From JAIBJN01 sp963748205 (GTDB taxonomy: Bacteria > Actinomycetota > Thermoleophilia > Gaiellales > Gaiellaceae): a stretch of DNA of 64,000 nucleotides. The notes under the pieces were generated by a model that was not told the DNA's origin, searched no databases, and saw nothing but the letters and a program-made list of their open reading frames with translations. Shown one piece after another: positions 16,974-27,683 of this stretch. The position numbers were made by a program, and so were the translations under genes. The stretch lies in the NCBI GenBank assembly GCA_963748205.1, contig CAVVIB010000023.1:186001-250000 (forward strand). The letters run 5' to 3'. Each line of letters begins with the position of its first letter. The first letter of the stretch is position 1.

Positions 16974-17547
16974 CTACCTGCTCGCGGCCGCGCGCCAGCC
17001 GGCCCGGCGGTGCAGGCGCTCGACCTCGAAGAGGACGATCACCCCGGCGACGCCGCCGATCGCCGCGCCCGTCGCCTGCGCCTCGGGCACCTCGAGCGCG
17101 AGCAGGGCGCCCCAGGCGACGAGGTACGTCCACCCGGCGATCGCGGCCGAGTAGACGAGCGCCAGCCCGAGCCCGTGGGAGACGGGCAGGACGCCGAGGA
17201 GCTGCACGTTGATCCCGGGCCGCTCCGAGTACAGGCCGCCGTCCTCCGAGCCCTTCGTCTCGGACGGGAGCTGGAGCCGCTTCTCCAGCTCAGTCGCGCG
17301 CGGGATCAGGACGCCCGAGATCTGCGTGTTGCGGAGCTCGTAGACGAAGATCCCGGCACGTGGCGAGGAGGCCGAGGATCCCCACGCCCAGGAGCTCCGC
17401 GGCCGGCCGCGGCCGGCCGACGAAGGCGACCGCCACGCCGGAGATGGTCGGGACGAACGCGAGCAAGCGGAAACGAACGTCGATGAGCGTCCGCAGGAGC
17501 TGCGTCGTCTGCTCGTAGTCGAGCCGAAGGCGGTCGTCTACGTCCAC
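16974..17547 (-). CDS. hypothetical membrane protein (interrupted by one frameshift)
   Basis: Two frames read as one protein of about 190 aa. The first part (DYEQTTQLLRTLIDVRFRLL, then a hydrophobic helix) continues after about 17360 in the next frame as GIFVYELRNTQISGVLIPRA, then two more hydrophobic helices. The layout (N-terminal helix, membrane pair, linker, membrane pair) resembles small actinobacterial membrane proteins of unknown role. One extra base at about 17360 explains the break. Confidence 0.55.
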
Positions 17548-17581
17548 GGCCGCCGCCGAGTATGGCGGGCGGCTCGGAGGG

Positions 17582-18193
17582 CTAGCGCTCGCGGGGGCTT
17601 TCGTACGGGCGCCGCCACAGGCGATAGGCCGTGGCGAGTGACGCCGAGCCGAGCACCGAGGCGCCGACGAAGGCGATCAGGCTCCATCCGCCCGCACCGG
17701 CGGTGATCAGCGCGACCCCGACGAGGACGAGGAAGACCGCAAGGAGTCCCAGGCCGAGCGCGCCGCCGTAGAGGAACGGGCGGTCCGCGGGGCCTGCCTC
17801 GCCGGCCGGGACGGTGACGGGCATCACGGACTCGGGGAGGCGTGTGACCCGCACCGCCTCGGCGTCGGGCCTCTGCTCGCCGGCTGCGGGCTCGACGGCC
17901 TTGGCCGGGTCGAGCTCGAGGGCCTGGTCCAGCTCGGCGGCCGGTTGTGCGAGCTTGACGGCCAGCGCCGAGTGGTCGACGGCCTCGACCGTCTCCCACG
18001 GGACGGCCCGGCGGTCATGCGTCAGTGGAGGCGCGCCGCGGTCGACCACGACGTAGAGGTCGTCGTCGGCCTCGAGCACGACCGTGACCTTTCCGACGGC
18101 CTCCCCGTCGGCGGCGTACACGACGTACTCCTCCAGGCCTCCGGTCTCGCCACCGGCGGCCGGCAGCTCGTATGTCCACGGCGCCCGGCTCAC
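17582..18193 (-). CDS. PRC-barrel-like domain protein with two C-terminal membrane helices
   Basis: Residues 1-90 form a beta-rich module resembling PRC-barrel domains (VVYAADGEAVGKVTVVLEADDDLYVVVDRG). An acidic linker follows, then two hydrophobic helices at about 145-165 and 170-190, and a basic tail. The soluble domain is probably cytoplasmic. The family has no fixed function. It is divergent from the iron-uptake genes. Confidence 0.6.
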   Translation of the reverse strand: MSRAPWTYELPAAGGETGGLEEYVVYAADGEAVGKVTVVLEADDDLYVVVDRGAPPLTHDRRAVPWETVEAVDHSALAVKLAQPAAELDQALELDPAKAVEPAAGEQRPDAEAVRVTRLPESVMPVTVPAGEAGPADRPFLYGGALGLGLLAVFLVLVGVALITAGAGGWSLIAFVGASVLGSASLATAYRLWRRPYESPRER

Positions 18194-18253
18194 CTCGACC
18201 GCCTACCCCGGCCTTGTCGGACGCGAACCGTCCTCGCTTCCTTACTACTGGTG

Positions 18254-18267
18254 TAAGGTGCGCCTGA
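18254..18267. promoter_or_regulatory. possible IdeR/DtxR-like iron box
   Basis: TAAGGTGCGCCTGA matches the core of the DtxR/IdeR consensus (TTAGGTTAGCCTAA) at 10 of 14 positions and is nearly palindromic. It lies 25 bases before the start of the iron-uptake lipoprotein gene, where an iron repressor would act. Confidence 0.35.
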
Positions 18268-18292
18268 CATCGACCGAAGGGAGACGCGCGCA

Positions 18293-19412
18293 GTGATTCG
18301 TACCAGAGCACTGGCGCCGCTCGTCGCAACAGGGATCGCCGCTCTGGCACTCGCAGCCTGCGGCGGTGACGACGAGCCGGCGGCTGAGGACACCGGGGGA
18401 GCGGCGACGACGACCGAGTCGACCGCCGCGCCGCAGCTCGACGGCGTCAAGGACTACCTCCTCGACCACACCGAGCAGCTGACGGGCTTCACCGCGGACT
18501 TCAAGTCCGCCGCCGAGGAGTACCACGCGCATGGCCGAGGAGGCCGGCTTCGACTACGAGGCGCTCTGGGCCGAGCACGGCGATGATCTCGCGCCCATGC
18601 TCGAGGAGATGAAGGCGAACTGGATCGAGGGCAACCCCTACTACGAGCGGATGGAGGGCGTCGTCGCCGGGACGCCGTCGCTCGCCGAGTACGACGTCAT
18701 CCTGGACGCCGGCTCGAGCGCGGCCGAGGATCCGGAGAGCGCGGTGCCGTTCGACCTCGAGCTCTCCGACGGCACGACGCTGAAGCAGCCGGGCAACCTC
18801 TTCAACCTGACCGAAGGCGCGCTCTGGGGGACGCTTCCCGAGGACATGCCGCAGAGCACGCCGGCCGACCTGGACGGCAACGGCACGGAGGACTTCGGCG
18901 AGGTGCTGCCGGACGCGCCGTTCCTCCTCGCCGTCCGCCGAGGCGTTCGACCGCTACTCGGGCGAGCTCGCCGACTCGGGCGAGGCCTGGGAGCCGAGCG
19001 AGTCCGACGCCTTCACGGCCCTCGTCGTGATGGTGCCGACGATGAGCGAGTACTTCGGCCAGTGGAAGGAGTCGCGCTTCGTGCTCGGCGACGCCTCCGA
19101 GTCGCGAGTCGTTCAACGTCGTCTCGCGGCTCTCGGACATCAACGACATCCTCACGGGCCTCGAGGTCATCTTCGAGGGCGTCGAGGGACGGCTCGCGGA
19201 GGTCGATCCCGGAGCAGGCCGAGCAGACCGGCCGGGAGCTCACCGACCTGCGCGCCTTCGTCGAGGATCTCTACTCGCGCGAGCAGGGAGGCGAGCGCTT
19301 CACGCCCGAGCAGGCAGAGGTGCTCGGCACCGAGGCGCAGGAGCGTGCGACGGCGATCGCCGGCCAGGTCTCCCAGGCTGCCGCCGAGCTCGGGGTGACG
19401 ATCGAGCAGTAG
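18293..19412 (+). CDS. imelysin-family iron transport lipoprotein, EfeM/EfeO-like (four frameshifts)
   Basis: A lipoprotein signal (ALALAACGGDDE) anchors an imelysin-type (peptidase M75) domain starting LDHTEQLTGFTADFKSAA. Proteins of this family bind iron outside the membrane and hand it to an FTR1 permease, here encoded directly downstream. Breaks at about 18535, 18930, 19100 and 19210 each read as one extra base; removing them restores a continuous ~370-aa protein ending in QVSQAAAELGVTIEQ. Start GTG at 18293 follows GGGAG. An iron-box-like palindrome lies upstream. Confidence 0.7.
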
Positions 19413-19416
19413 CCGT

Positions 19417-21744
19417 ATGGCGCATCGGCCGCTCATCGTCGCGGCAACGGCCGCCGTCTGCCTGGCACTTGCGGGCGCTGCTTCGGCAGCGCCCCAGGAG
19501 CCCTGGCAGGCGGCGGCCGACGTTCGCACCACGCTCGCCGAGGCGCAGCGTGCGCTCGTCCTCGACGAGCCCGCGAAGGCGAAGACCCTCGTGGCGAAGG
19601 CGGCCGCCTTCGAGCTCGGCCCGCTGGAGCCCGCCGCCCGCCCGGGCCTGCGGGAGGCGAGCCGCGCGGTCGCCGACGGTGACCCGGTCGCCTGGAGGTC
19701 GCGCGCGCGGCGACCTGGACGGCCATCCTCGCCGAGGCGGTCGAGCGCGCCACGGCGGCCGCGTCTGCGGGGGACGTGGACGAGGCGCGCGCGTGGCTCC
19801 TCGTGCGGGAGTTCCGCAAGCCGACGCGCTTCACCCGCCCCGGCGCCGACGCCACCCTCGCGCTCCAGGCGCTCGAAGGCGGCCGCATGGGCCCGAAGCC
19901 GGCCGCCGCTGCCGTGCGCGCCGACCTCCTCGACACCTACCAGGCGCGACTCCGCGCGGCCCTCGACACCGTCGTCGCCTCGGGCGGCCAGGGCTTCGAC
20001 ATCAGCCGCGCGGGCGCCGCAGCCCTCGCGCGCGGGTACTTCGCCACGCTCGCCGAGGCGTACGAGAAGCAGCGCAACACCTCCGAGGCGGCTGCGGCGA
20101 CGGATGCCTTCGAGACGCTGGTCGCCGCCGCCGAGGCCGGGGACGACGGCGCGGTCGAGGCCGCGCTCGCCGAGATCGAGGCCGCGCTCGAGGGCTTCCG
20201 CGCCGCGCCGCTCAGCGAGGAGGAGGAGCTGCGCCGCGCCGGCCAGCTCCAGCGCTTCCTCGCGCTCGTGCCCATCGAGTACGAGCGGGGCGTCAAGGAC
20301 GGCCGCGTCACGCTCGACTTCGAGATCCAGGAGGCGGTCACGTTCCGCGACGGCGCCGCGCAGGCGTTCGGCGACCTCGAGCACCTCCTCGCGCTCGAGA
20401 ACCAGGAAGACACGCGCCGGCTCGGCGAGATCCTCGACGGCCTGGCGGCGGATCTCGGCTCGGCGGCCCGGCACGAGGAGGTCGCCGACCCCGACGACGT
20501 GCAGGGTGCCACGGACGAGGCGCTCGACCTGATCGAGTCGCTCTACCCGGATGAGTGGGAGGAGGCCGGCGCGACCGCGGACTTCGACGTCATCGCCGCG
20601 ACGCTCGACCGGCTCGAGTCGGCGATGGCCGCCGGGCAGTTCGGCCAGGCGGAGCAGGCGCGGCTCGAGGCCTACGCGTTCTTCGAGTTCGGGCCCGAGC
20701 AGCGGCTGCGCGGCCTGGCCAACGACCTCTTCGTCGAGGTCGAGGGGCTCTTCTGGTACGGCGCGGACGGACTGCCGGGGCTCGCCCAGCTCGTCAAGCG
20801 CAAGGCCGAGCCCGAGGAGGTGGCGGAGACGCGCGAAGCGCTCGACCTGGCGCTCGCCGACGCGGAGGCGGCGGTCGGGGCAGGGCCGACCTCCAACACC
20901 GCGGTCATCTCGAACACGGCGATCATCGTCTTCCGCGAGGGTCTCGAGGCCGTGCTGATCCTCGCCGCCCTGATGGCGGGGATGGTGGGAGCGCAGGCCG
21001 GGCTCCGCAAGCCGCTCCTGCTCGGCGCCGCCGCGGCGTTCGTGGCCAGCGTCGCCACCTGGGGGATCGCCCAGACGCTGCTCGGGAGCCTGAGCCGCTA
21101 CGGCGAGAAGCTCGAGGCGATCGTCTCGCTCGTCGCCATCGGGGTCCTGCTCCTCATCCTCAACTGGTTCTACCACCGCGTGTACTGGGGCGAGCACCTC
21201 GCCGGGCTGCACATCGAGGAAGAAGAAGATCATCGGGTTCGGAGTCGGCGCCGCCGTGGCGCAGATGGTCGGGCTGGTCATGCTCGGCTTCACGAGCGTC
21301 TACCGCGAGGGCTTCGAGACCGTCCTCTTCCTCCAGGCGATCGTGCTCGAGGCCGGCGCCGGGATCGTGCTGATCGGCGTCGCCATCGGCCTCGCCGCCA
21401 CGCTGGCGGTCGGCTACCTGACCATCCGCCTCCAGCGCAAGCTGCCGCACAAGAAGATGCTCGTGGCCACCGGCCTGCTGATCCTCTGGGTGCTCGTGAT
21501 CATGGTCGGGACGACCGTGCAGACCCTGCAGGTCGTGGGGTGGATCCCGGTAACGCCGATCGAGGGGCTGCGGCTCCCGTACTGGGCGGGGCTCTGGTTC
21601 GGAGTCTTCCCGACGTGGGAGGGCCTGCTGGCGCAGGGAGCCGCCATCGTCTTCGTGCTCGGAAGCTACTTCGCCGCCGAGCAGCTGCGCGCCCGCCGCC
21701 GCCGCGCGATCCTCGACAAGCCGCTCACCGAGACGACCTCGTAA
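19417..21744 (+). CDS. efeU: FTR1-family iron permease with large N-terminal extracytoplasmic domain (two frameshifts)
   Basis: A signal peptide (VCLALAGAASAA) leads to a helical ~480-aa extracytoplasmic region, and then the seven-helix FTR1 permease. The latter contains both diagnostic motifs, FREGLEAVLILAALMAG and YREGFETVLFLQAIV, whose glutamates transport iron. Frame breaks lie at about 19700 and 21230. The layout matches FTR1/EfeU proteins fused to an imelysin-like or cytochrome-like N-terminal domain. It starts 4 bases after the preceding lipoprotein gene, so the two form an iron-uptake operon. Confidence 0.82.
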
Positions 21745-21773
21745 CCGCGGCTTCCGCGAGTCACAATCCGGTC

Positions 21774-22349
21774 ATGGGCCGGCGTGACGAAACCGGCGCG
21801 CTGCGTCGTATGAGGGTCGTGAATGCGCTCGCGCCCCCGCTGCCGAGGCGCGCTCCGCTCCGGCGGGGCTTTGCCGAGGTCGCGGAGGAGCACCTGGACG
21901 ACGTGCACCGCTACCTGCTCATGTTCACCGCCGACCACACGCTCGCCGAGGATCTCAGCGCCGAGACGTTCGAGAAGGCGTTCAAGTCGTGGCGCCGCTA
22001 CGACCCCCGGCGCGCGTCGGAGCGGACGTGGCTCTGCCGCATCGCGCGGAACGTCGCGCTCGACCACTTCCGCAGCGAGTCGCGGCGGCGCAAGCGCGAG
22101 GAGCGCTATGCGCTCGAGACCGACCGGGAGGCCGGAATGCCCGACCTCGGCTTCGGGCCGGAGCTCGAGGCCGCGCTCGGCACGCTGAGCGCCGGCGAGC
22201 GCGAGGTCCTCGCGCTCCGGATCGTGCTCGACCTGGACGCCGACGCCGCCGCGCGCGTCCTCGGCATCGGCAGGTCGGCGTGCTCCATGCGGCTCGCGCG
22301 GGCGCTCGGAAAGCTCGAGGAGAGGATGGCTGCAGATGCCCTCGCCTGA
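21774..22349 (+). CDS. ECF-type RNA polymerase sigma factor
   Basis: About 191 aa with sigma region 2 (EHLDDVHRYLLMFTADHTLAEDLSAETF, shown here in part) including the -10 recognition helix FKSWRRYDPRRASERTWLCRIARN, and sigma region 4 (LSAGEREVLALRIVLDLDADAA) with its helix-turn-helix. The ATG at 21774 gives the longest protein; 21810 is an alternative. The last 14 bases overlap the downstream membrane protein, the usual place for a partner anti-sigma factor. Confidence 0.88.
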   Translation: MGRRDETGALRRMRVVNALAPPLPRRAPLRRGFAEVAEEHLDDVHRYLLMFTADHTLAEDLSAETFEKAFKSWRRYDPRRASERTWLCRIARNVALDHFRSESRRRKREERYALETDREAGMPDLGFGPELEAALGTLSAGEREVLALRIVLDLDADAAARVLGIGRSACSMRLARALGKLEERMAADALA

Positions 22350-23561
22350 CCTGATCGCTCCAGACCGGCTCGAGGAGCTCCTCGGCGGCGCGCTCCCGGA
22401 GGGAGAGCAGGAAGCGCGCTTCCAGGGGCTGGTCAGGGAGCTGCGCGCCGAGGCGCCGCCGGCTCCGCCGACGCTCCTGGAGCGCGTGCGCGAGATCGGC
22501 GAGCAGCCGCCGCGCCGCCGGCGGATCAGCCTCCTGCCGCGGCGGCAGGTGCTCGCGCTGGCGGCTCTGATCGTCTTCCTCGCCGCGTTCGCCGCGTTCC
22601 TCTCGACCGTGGAGGGTGGGGACGACGAGGGCGCAGACGATGCGCCGGCTTCAGCCGAGCTGTCGGAGGAGGCCGCGCCGACCGCGGACGCGCAGCAGGG
22701 GTCTGCCGACCTGGCTCCTGTCTCACCGCTCACGCTGGATGGGCGCCGAGGAGGAGCAGGAGTTCGGCGCCGACGCCACGAAGGCGCCTCAAGTCTTTTC
22801 GCGCGCGGCTCTCTCGGACATGCAGGCGCGCTTCCCCCCGAACCGCGCCACCGACGTGAAGCTCTGGATGGAGGTCCGCCTCGCCGACGCCGAGGAGCTC
22901 TCCGACGCGGCCACCGAGTCCATGACGATCACCCGCGAGCTGGGCGGCTGGGTCGCCGGCTCGGAGATCGACACGCAGGGCAACGAAGGCAGGGCCGAGC
23001 TCGCGCTCCGCGTGCCCGTCGACGCGCGTCGAGGACGCGATCGTGCGCCTGGGCGAGCTCGGCACCGTCACCGGCCAGCAGGTCGAGACCGTCGACCTTC
23101 AGGCGGCGATCGACCGCCGCGAGGCCCGCATCGACCGCCTCGAGCGGGTGATCAGGGCGCTCGAGCTGAGGCTGGAGACCGAAGACCTCACGCCTGCGCA
23201 GGAGATCGAGATCAGGCTCAACCTCGCCGACCGGCGTAACGAGCTCGCGGACCTCCGCCGTGAGAACCGCAGCGACCGGCGCGAGGCGGCGACGTCGGAG
23301 CTGACGCTCGCCCTGCACACGCGCGAGGCCCCGGCGGCCCAGAAGGACGACGAGGGCGGGGCGGCCGGAGCGGCCGACGACGCCATGCGGTTCCTCGCCG
23401 ACGCCGGCGCGATCGCGCTCTTCCTCGTGATCGTGCTCAGCCCGGTGGTGCTCATCGCGGTGCTGATCTGGCTCGCTCTGCGCTCGCGGACGCGTCGGAT
23501 CGAGACCCGGATCCTCGAGCGCCAGGCGCCCGCGGCGCCGCCCGCGCCACCGTCGCGCTGA
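22336..23561 (+). CDS. DUF4349 membrane protein, possible anti-sigma partner (two frameshifts)
   Basis: A short cytoplasmic N-terminus of anti-sigma type precedes a membrane helix (VLALAALIVFLAAFAAFLST). The extracytoplasmic DUF4349 domain follows (MTITRELGGWVAGSEIDTQG, then a long coiled coil DRREARIDRLERVIRALELR), and a second membrane helix lies near the C-terminus (AIALFLVIVLSPVVLIAVLIW). Breaks at about 22740 and 23030 each fit one extra base. The 14-base overlap with the sigma gene suggests it senses an envelope signal and controls that sigma factor; this is inference. Confidence 0.72.
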
Positions 23562-23680
23562 GCGCTGCGCGACCCCGGCTCCACGCGCCTCCTCGGCGTC
23601 GCCTTGACACGGTCCTGCTGATTGTCAGACAATCGGACAATCCGTCGCAGGCAGGCCGCCGTGAAAGGGGAGGTTGGCAG

Positions 23681-25313
23681 ATGGCTGACGACGTGCACGA
23701 GGATGCGTTCGACGGGAGCGTCTCGCGACGCGAGCTGCTCCGGGGGGCCGCAGCAGGCGCGGCCTTCGCCGCCGGAGGGGGCGCGCTCTTGGCGGGCGCC
23801 GGCCCCGCCGGCGCTGCAGGAGGTGGGAAGTCGCAGAACCCGGACGTGTGCGACGGGACGCGCGACATCATCCTGCACAACGGAAAGTTCATCGACTACC
23901 GGGGCGTCGTCGCGTCCCAGCTCACCGTCAAGGACGGCCGCATCGTCGCCGTCGACCGGGGGAAGGACCTGGGCACCTGCACGCGGAGGATCAACCTCCG
24001 CGGCCGCACGGTCATCCCCGGGCTCGTCGACTCGCACGCGCATTTCACGCGCACGGGCACGAACCCCGGGTACGAGACCCGCTGGATGGAGACGGTCTTC
24101 TCGATCGCCGAGCTCCAGCAGGCCGTGGCGGATCGGGCCGCGGACGATCCCGGCGGGCGCGTTCGTCACCGCCGCGGGCGGCTGGAACCAGAACCAGCTC
24201 GCCGAGGCGCGGCTGCCGACGCTCGCCGAGCTCAACGCGGCGACGTCGACGCGCGCGGTCTATCTCAGCGGCCGCACGAACACGCTCGGCGCGGCGTTCT
24301 TCGCCGGCTTCGGCATCACCACCGACCCGGTTACCGGGCAGGTCTCGAACACCGGGAGCGGCGACGACCGCGCTCCGCTCGATCCAGACCTTCGAGGACA
24401 AGGTGCGCGGGACAGCCGACGCGATCGCGTTCGCCGCCGCCACCGGGCTGACCTCGATCCACGACACGAGCAACCTCACGAACCAGCCCGAGGACTACAA
24501 GGCGATGAACTCGCTGTACCAGGACAGCGGCCGGAGCCTCGACGTACGCATGCGCCACTACCGCTACTTCGGGCCGACGGCGACGACCGACCAGCTCCGG
24601 ACGTACATGCGACCCGATCTACCGCGAGGTCGGCGACGAGAGCTACCGGATCAACGGCGTCGGGGAGCAGATCGGCAACGGCGACCAGTTCATGGAGAAC
24701 CTGCAGGGTCGTCGCGGCGGCCGGCTGGCGCGTGCAGCAGCACACGCTCTCGGCAGACGACCACGAGCACCACATCCCGGACATGATCATGGTCGGGGAG
24801 GAGTTCGACATCGCTCCGCTGCGGTGGTCGCTCGCGCATCTCCCGCTGGCGACCGAGGCGGACATTCAGGGTCTCAAGGCCGTTGGCGCCGGCGCGACCC
24901 TGCAGGACTGGCTGTACCTGAGCTCCAACGTGGGGCCGCCCTTCCGGATGATCTACGACAGCGGGATCCCGGTCGGCGCCGGAACGGACTCGACCAACGT
25001 GGCGCCACTCAACCCGTGGCTCGGGCTCTTCTACATGTCTACAGGCCGGAACCTCGCCGGTGTCGAGACGAATGCAGGCCAGAAGGTCACGAGGCTCCAG
25101 GCGCTCGAGATGTACACGGTCGGGAGCGCCTGGTTCTCGGAGGAGGAGAACGACCTCGGCTCCTTCGAGGTCGGCAAGAAGTGCGACCTCGCAGTGCTCT
25201 CGGACGACTACCTCAAGGTCTCGGATGACAAGCTACGCAAGATGACCTCGCTCCTCACCCTCCAGGGTGGCAGGGTCACCCACGCAACCGGACCGTTCGC
25301 GGACCTGGCTTGA
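23681..25313 (+). CDS. Tat-exported amidohydrolase, YtcJ-like (four frameshifts)
   Basis: A twin-arginine signal (SRRELLRGAAAGAAFAAGGG) shows export of the folded, metal-loaded enzyme. The amidohydrolase core has the beta-sandwich start DIILHNGKFIDYRG, the metal-binding VDSHAHF and the late aspartate region GIPVGAGTDSTN, as in the YtcJ/amidohydrolase-3 group. Breaks at about 24160, 24370, 24610 and 24705 all read as one extra base and restore ~540 aa. GGGGAGG lies 7 bases before the ATG. The substrate (an amide or cyclic amide) is unknown. Confidence 0.8.
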
Positions 25314-25323
25314 GGCAGGCAGG

Positions 25324-26029
25324 CTGACCCGGCCCTGGGACGATCCCCGCGTTGCGAACGGCCTTCGTGCGCAGCTGGCGCAGCGCGGGGAGCGGATCGG
25401 GGCCGGGTCTGCACATCTCGGCTGGAAGGCCGGCTTCGGGTCGCCGGCGGCACTCGAGCGGCTCGGTACCGACCGGCTCGCTCGTCGGCTACCTCCTCCA
25501 GGAGTCGGCGGTGCCGTCCGGCGGCTCGGTCTCGGTCGCCGGCTGGACGAAGGCGGTGCTCGAGCCGGAGATCGCCGTCCACCTCTCGGCCGACCTTCCG
25601 GGCGGAGCGGGCGAGGAGGCGGCCCGCGAGGCCATCGGCGCGCTCGGCGCGGCGTTCGAGCTCGCCGACATCGACTTCCCGCCCGACGACCCCGAGGCGA
25701 TCCTCGCCGCGAACGTCTACCAGCGCGCGGTGGTGCTCGGCCCGCCGATGGAAGCCGGGGCCGGCGCCGACCTGACCGGCGTGGAGGCGCGCGTCTTCCG
25801 CGACGGCACGGAGGTCGCGCACACCGCCGACCCGGAGGAGATGACCGGCGGGATCGTCGAGCTCGTCAGCTACCTCGCCGACCTGCTCGAAGCCTTCGGC
25901 GAGCGTCTGCGTGCAGGCGACGTGATCATCGCCGGCACGGTCGTCCCCGCGCTCGAGGTCGCCGACGGCGGCGAGATCCACTTCGAGCTCGGCCCGCTGG
26001 GCTCGGTGGACGTCACCGTCACTCCCTGA
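25324..26029 (+). CDS. 2-keto-4-pentenoate hydratase / fumarylacetoacetase-fold protein (one frameshift)
   Basis: About 235 aa of the MhpD/FAH fold: LGWKAGFGSPAALERLG, then after a break at about 25490 SLVGYLLQE, EPEIAVHLSADLPG with the metal-binding Glu, and DVIIAGTVVPALEV near the end. Removing one base gives LGTAGSLVGYLL. Enzymes of this group hydrate or decarboxylate keto-dienoates in aromatic degradation. No standard start codon precedes the conserved N-terminus; the CTG at 25324, with GAGGCAGG before it, is the best candidate. Confidence 0.7.
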
Positions 26030-26055
26030 TCCGCCGGATACGCCACAATCTCCGC

Positions 26056-27253
26056 ATGGCGGTCGAGCCGGAAGTCCGCACCTGGGAGACGCTCTTCGCC
26101 GCGCGCACGCGCGCGGGCGGGGGCGACGGCCTGCTTCAGATCCTCGCGCTCGCCGGTGCCAAGGACGTCATCTCCTTCGCCGGAGGCTTTCCCGACCCGG
26201 CCACGTTCCCCGGGCCCGGTGATCGCCGAGATCCTCGCCGAGCTCGCCGAGCAAGGCGATGCGTCGCCCTTCCAGTACGCGCCCACGGAGGGTCTCGCCG
26301 GCCCGCGCGAGCTCGTCGCCGACCGGCTGGAACGGCTCGAAGGACTCCGCCCCGGCGAGGGCGAGCTGATGTTGACGAGCGGCGCGATCGAGGCGCTGGA
26401 GCTCGTCGGCAAGGCGTTCGTGGACTCCGGCGATCGCGTTCTCGTGGAGGCGCCGACGTACCTCGGCGCGATCATGGCCTTCCAGGGGTTCGAGGCGCAG
26501 GTCGAGGGCGTCCCGCTCGACGCCGAGGGCCTCGCCGTGGACGAGCTCGAGCGGATGCTCGCGACGGGTCGCGCTCCCAAGCTCCTGTACACGATCCCCG
26601 ACTTCCAGAACCCGGCCGGCGTGTCCCTCTCCACGGAGCGGCGGCACGCGCTCGTCGAGCTCGCCCGCGCGCACGGCCTCCTCGTCATCGAGGACGTCGC
26701 CTACCGCGAGCTGTCCTTCAGCGACGAGCGGCCGCCGAGCCTCTGGAGCCTCGCGCCCGACGTCGTCGTCCAGGCCGGCACGTTCTCGAAGACGTTCTTC
26801 CCGGGCGTCCGCCTCGGCTGGGCCGCGGGCCCGCCGGACATCGTCGCGAAGCTCGTGTGGGCCAAGCAGAACACCGACCAGTGCGCGGGCGCGATGGGCC
26901 AGAGGCTCCTGGAGGAGTACGGCCGACGCGGCCATCTCGACCGCCAGATCGAGCAGGCGCGCGGCCTCTACAAAGGAAGGCGCGACGCGCTCCTCGACGC
27001 GCTCGACCGCCACGTGGGCGAGCGGGCGACCTGGACGCGGCCGCAGGGCGGCTTCTTCGCCTGGCTCGAGCTCGCCGAGGGCGCCGACGCGGTCTCGGTC
27101 GCGGGCAAGGCACTCGAGGCGGGTGTGGCAGTCGTCCCGGGGCCGCCGTTCTTCCCGGCCGGCGGCGGCGAGCGCCACGTGCGGCTCTCCTACAGCCGCG
27201 TCACCGAGGACGAGATCGAGGCCGGCATCGAGCGCCTCGCAGGCCTCCTCTAG
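26056..27253 (+). CDS. PLP-dependent aminotransferase, class I/II (one frameshift)
   Basis: Fold-type I aminotransferase of ~398 aa resembling the 2-aminoadipate/valine-pyruvate/MocR-domain group. It shows VISFAGGFPDPATFP at the start, the GAIEALELVGKAF cofactor loop, PDFQNPAGVSLS, and the lysine of GTFSKTFFPGVRLGW that forms the Schiff base with pyridoxal phosphate. The break near 26220 fits one extra C. The keto-acid partner is not predictable. Its TAG overlaps the TAG of the convergent lipoprotein gene within CTAG. Confidence 0.85.
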
Positions 27254-27666
27254 AAGTCCTCTATCACTTGGATCTCGTCGGCGCAGGCCTCGTCGGGCTC
27301 GCCTTCCGGGCACGGGGTCGTCCAGACCGCGGCGATCGCGCGGTAGCCCTCCCGCTCGAACTCGATGGCAGTGCCCCCACCCTGGCGCTCGCGATCGGCG
27401 ACCTCCCAGCCGGCCGCCTTGGCCGTGCGCACCAGCTCGTCGGCCCGTTCGCGCTCGTCGCCGTCGGAGGTGAGGAAGATCCGCGCGCAGGCCGGATTGC
27501 CGTCGATCTGGACGCACGCCCCCTCGCTCACGTCGACGACCTCGGCCGACTCGGGGACGAGCGTCTGTGCCTGCCGGCTCAGCTCGTCGGCGCCCGCGTC
27601 GGGGCTTCCGCCCGACGCGCAGCCGGCGGCGAGGACGACGAGGAAGGCAAGGGCGGCGAGGCGCAT
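27250..27666 (-). CDS. lipoprotein of unknown function, 138 aa
   Basis: A lipobox (LVVLAAGCASGG) marks it for attachment to the outer face of the membrane after Cys16. The mature part is a small alpha/beta domain with paired cysteines (EGACVQIDGNPACARIF and TTPCPEGEPDEACAD) that could form disulfides. No family is recognised. It follows the MscS gene by 17 bases and may be co-transcribed with it. Confidence 0.7.
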   Translation of the reverse strand: MRLAALAFLVVLAAGCASGGSPDAGADELSRQAQTLVPESAEVVDVSEGACVQIDGNPACARIFLTSDGDERERADELVRTAKAAGWEVADRERQGGGTAIEFEREGYRAIAAVWTTPCPEGEPDEACADEIQVIEDF

Positions 27667-27683
27667 GAGCGCCCCAATGGTGC

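Noticed and set aside
18293..27253. Programmed +1 frameshifting
   Set aside because: The breaks have no common slippery sequence or stop-codon context, and occur several times per gene in unrelated families.
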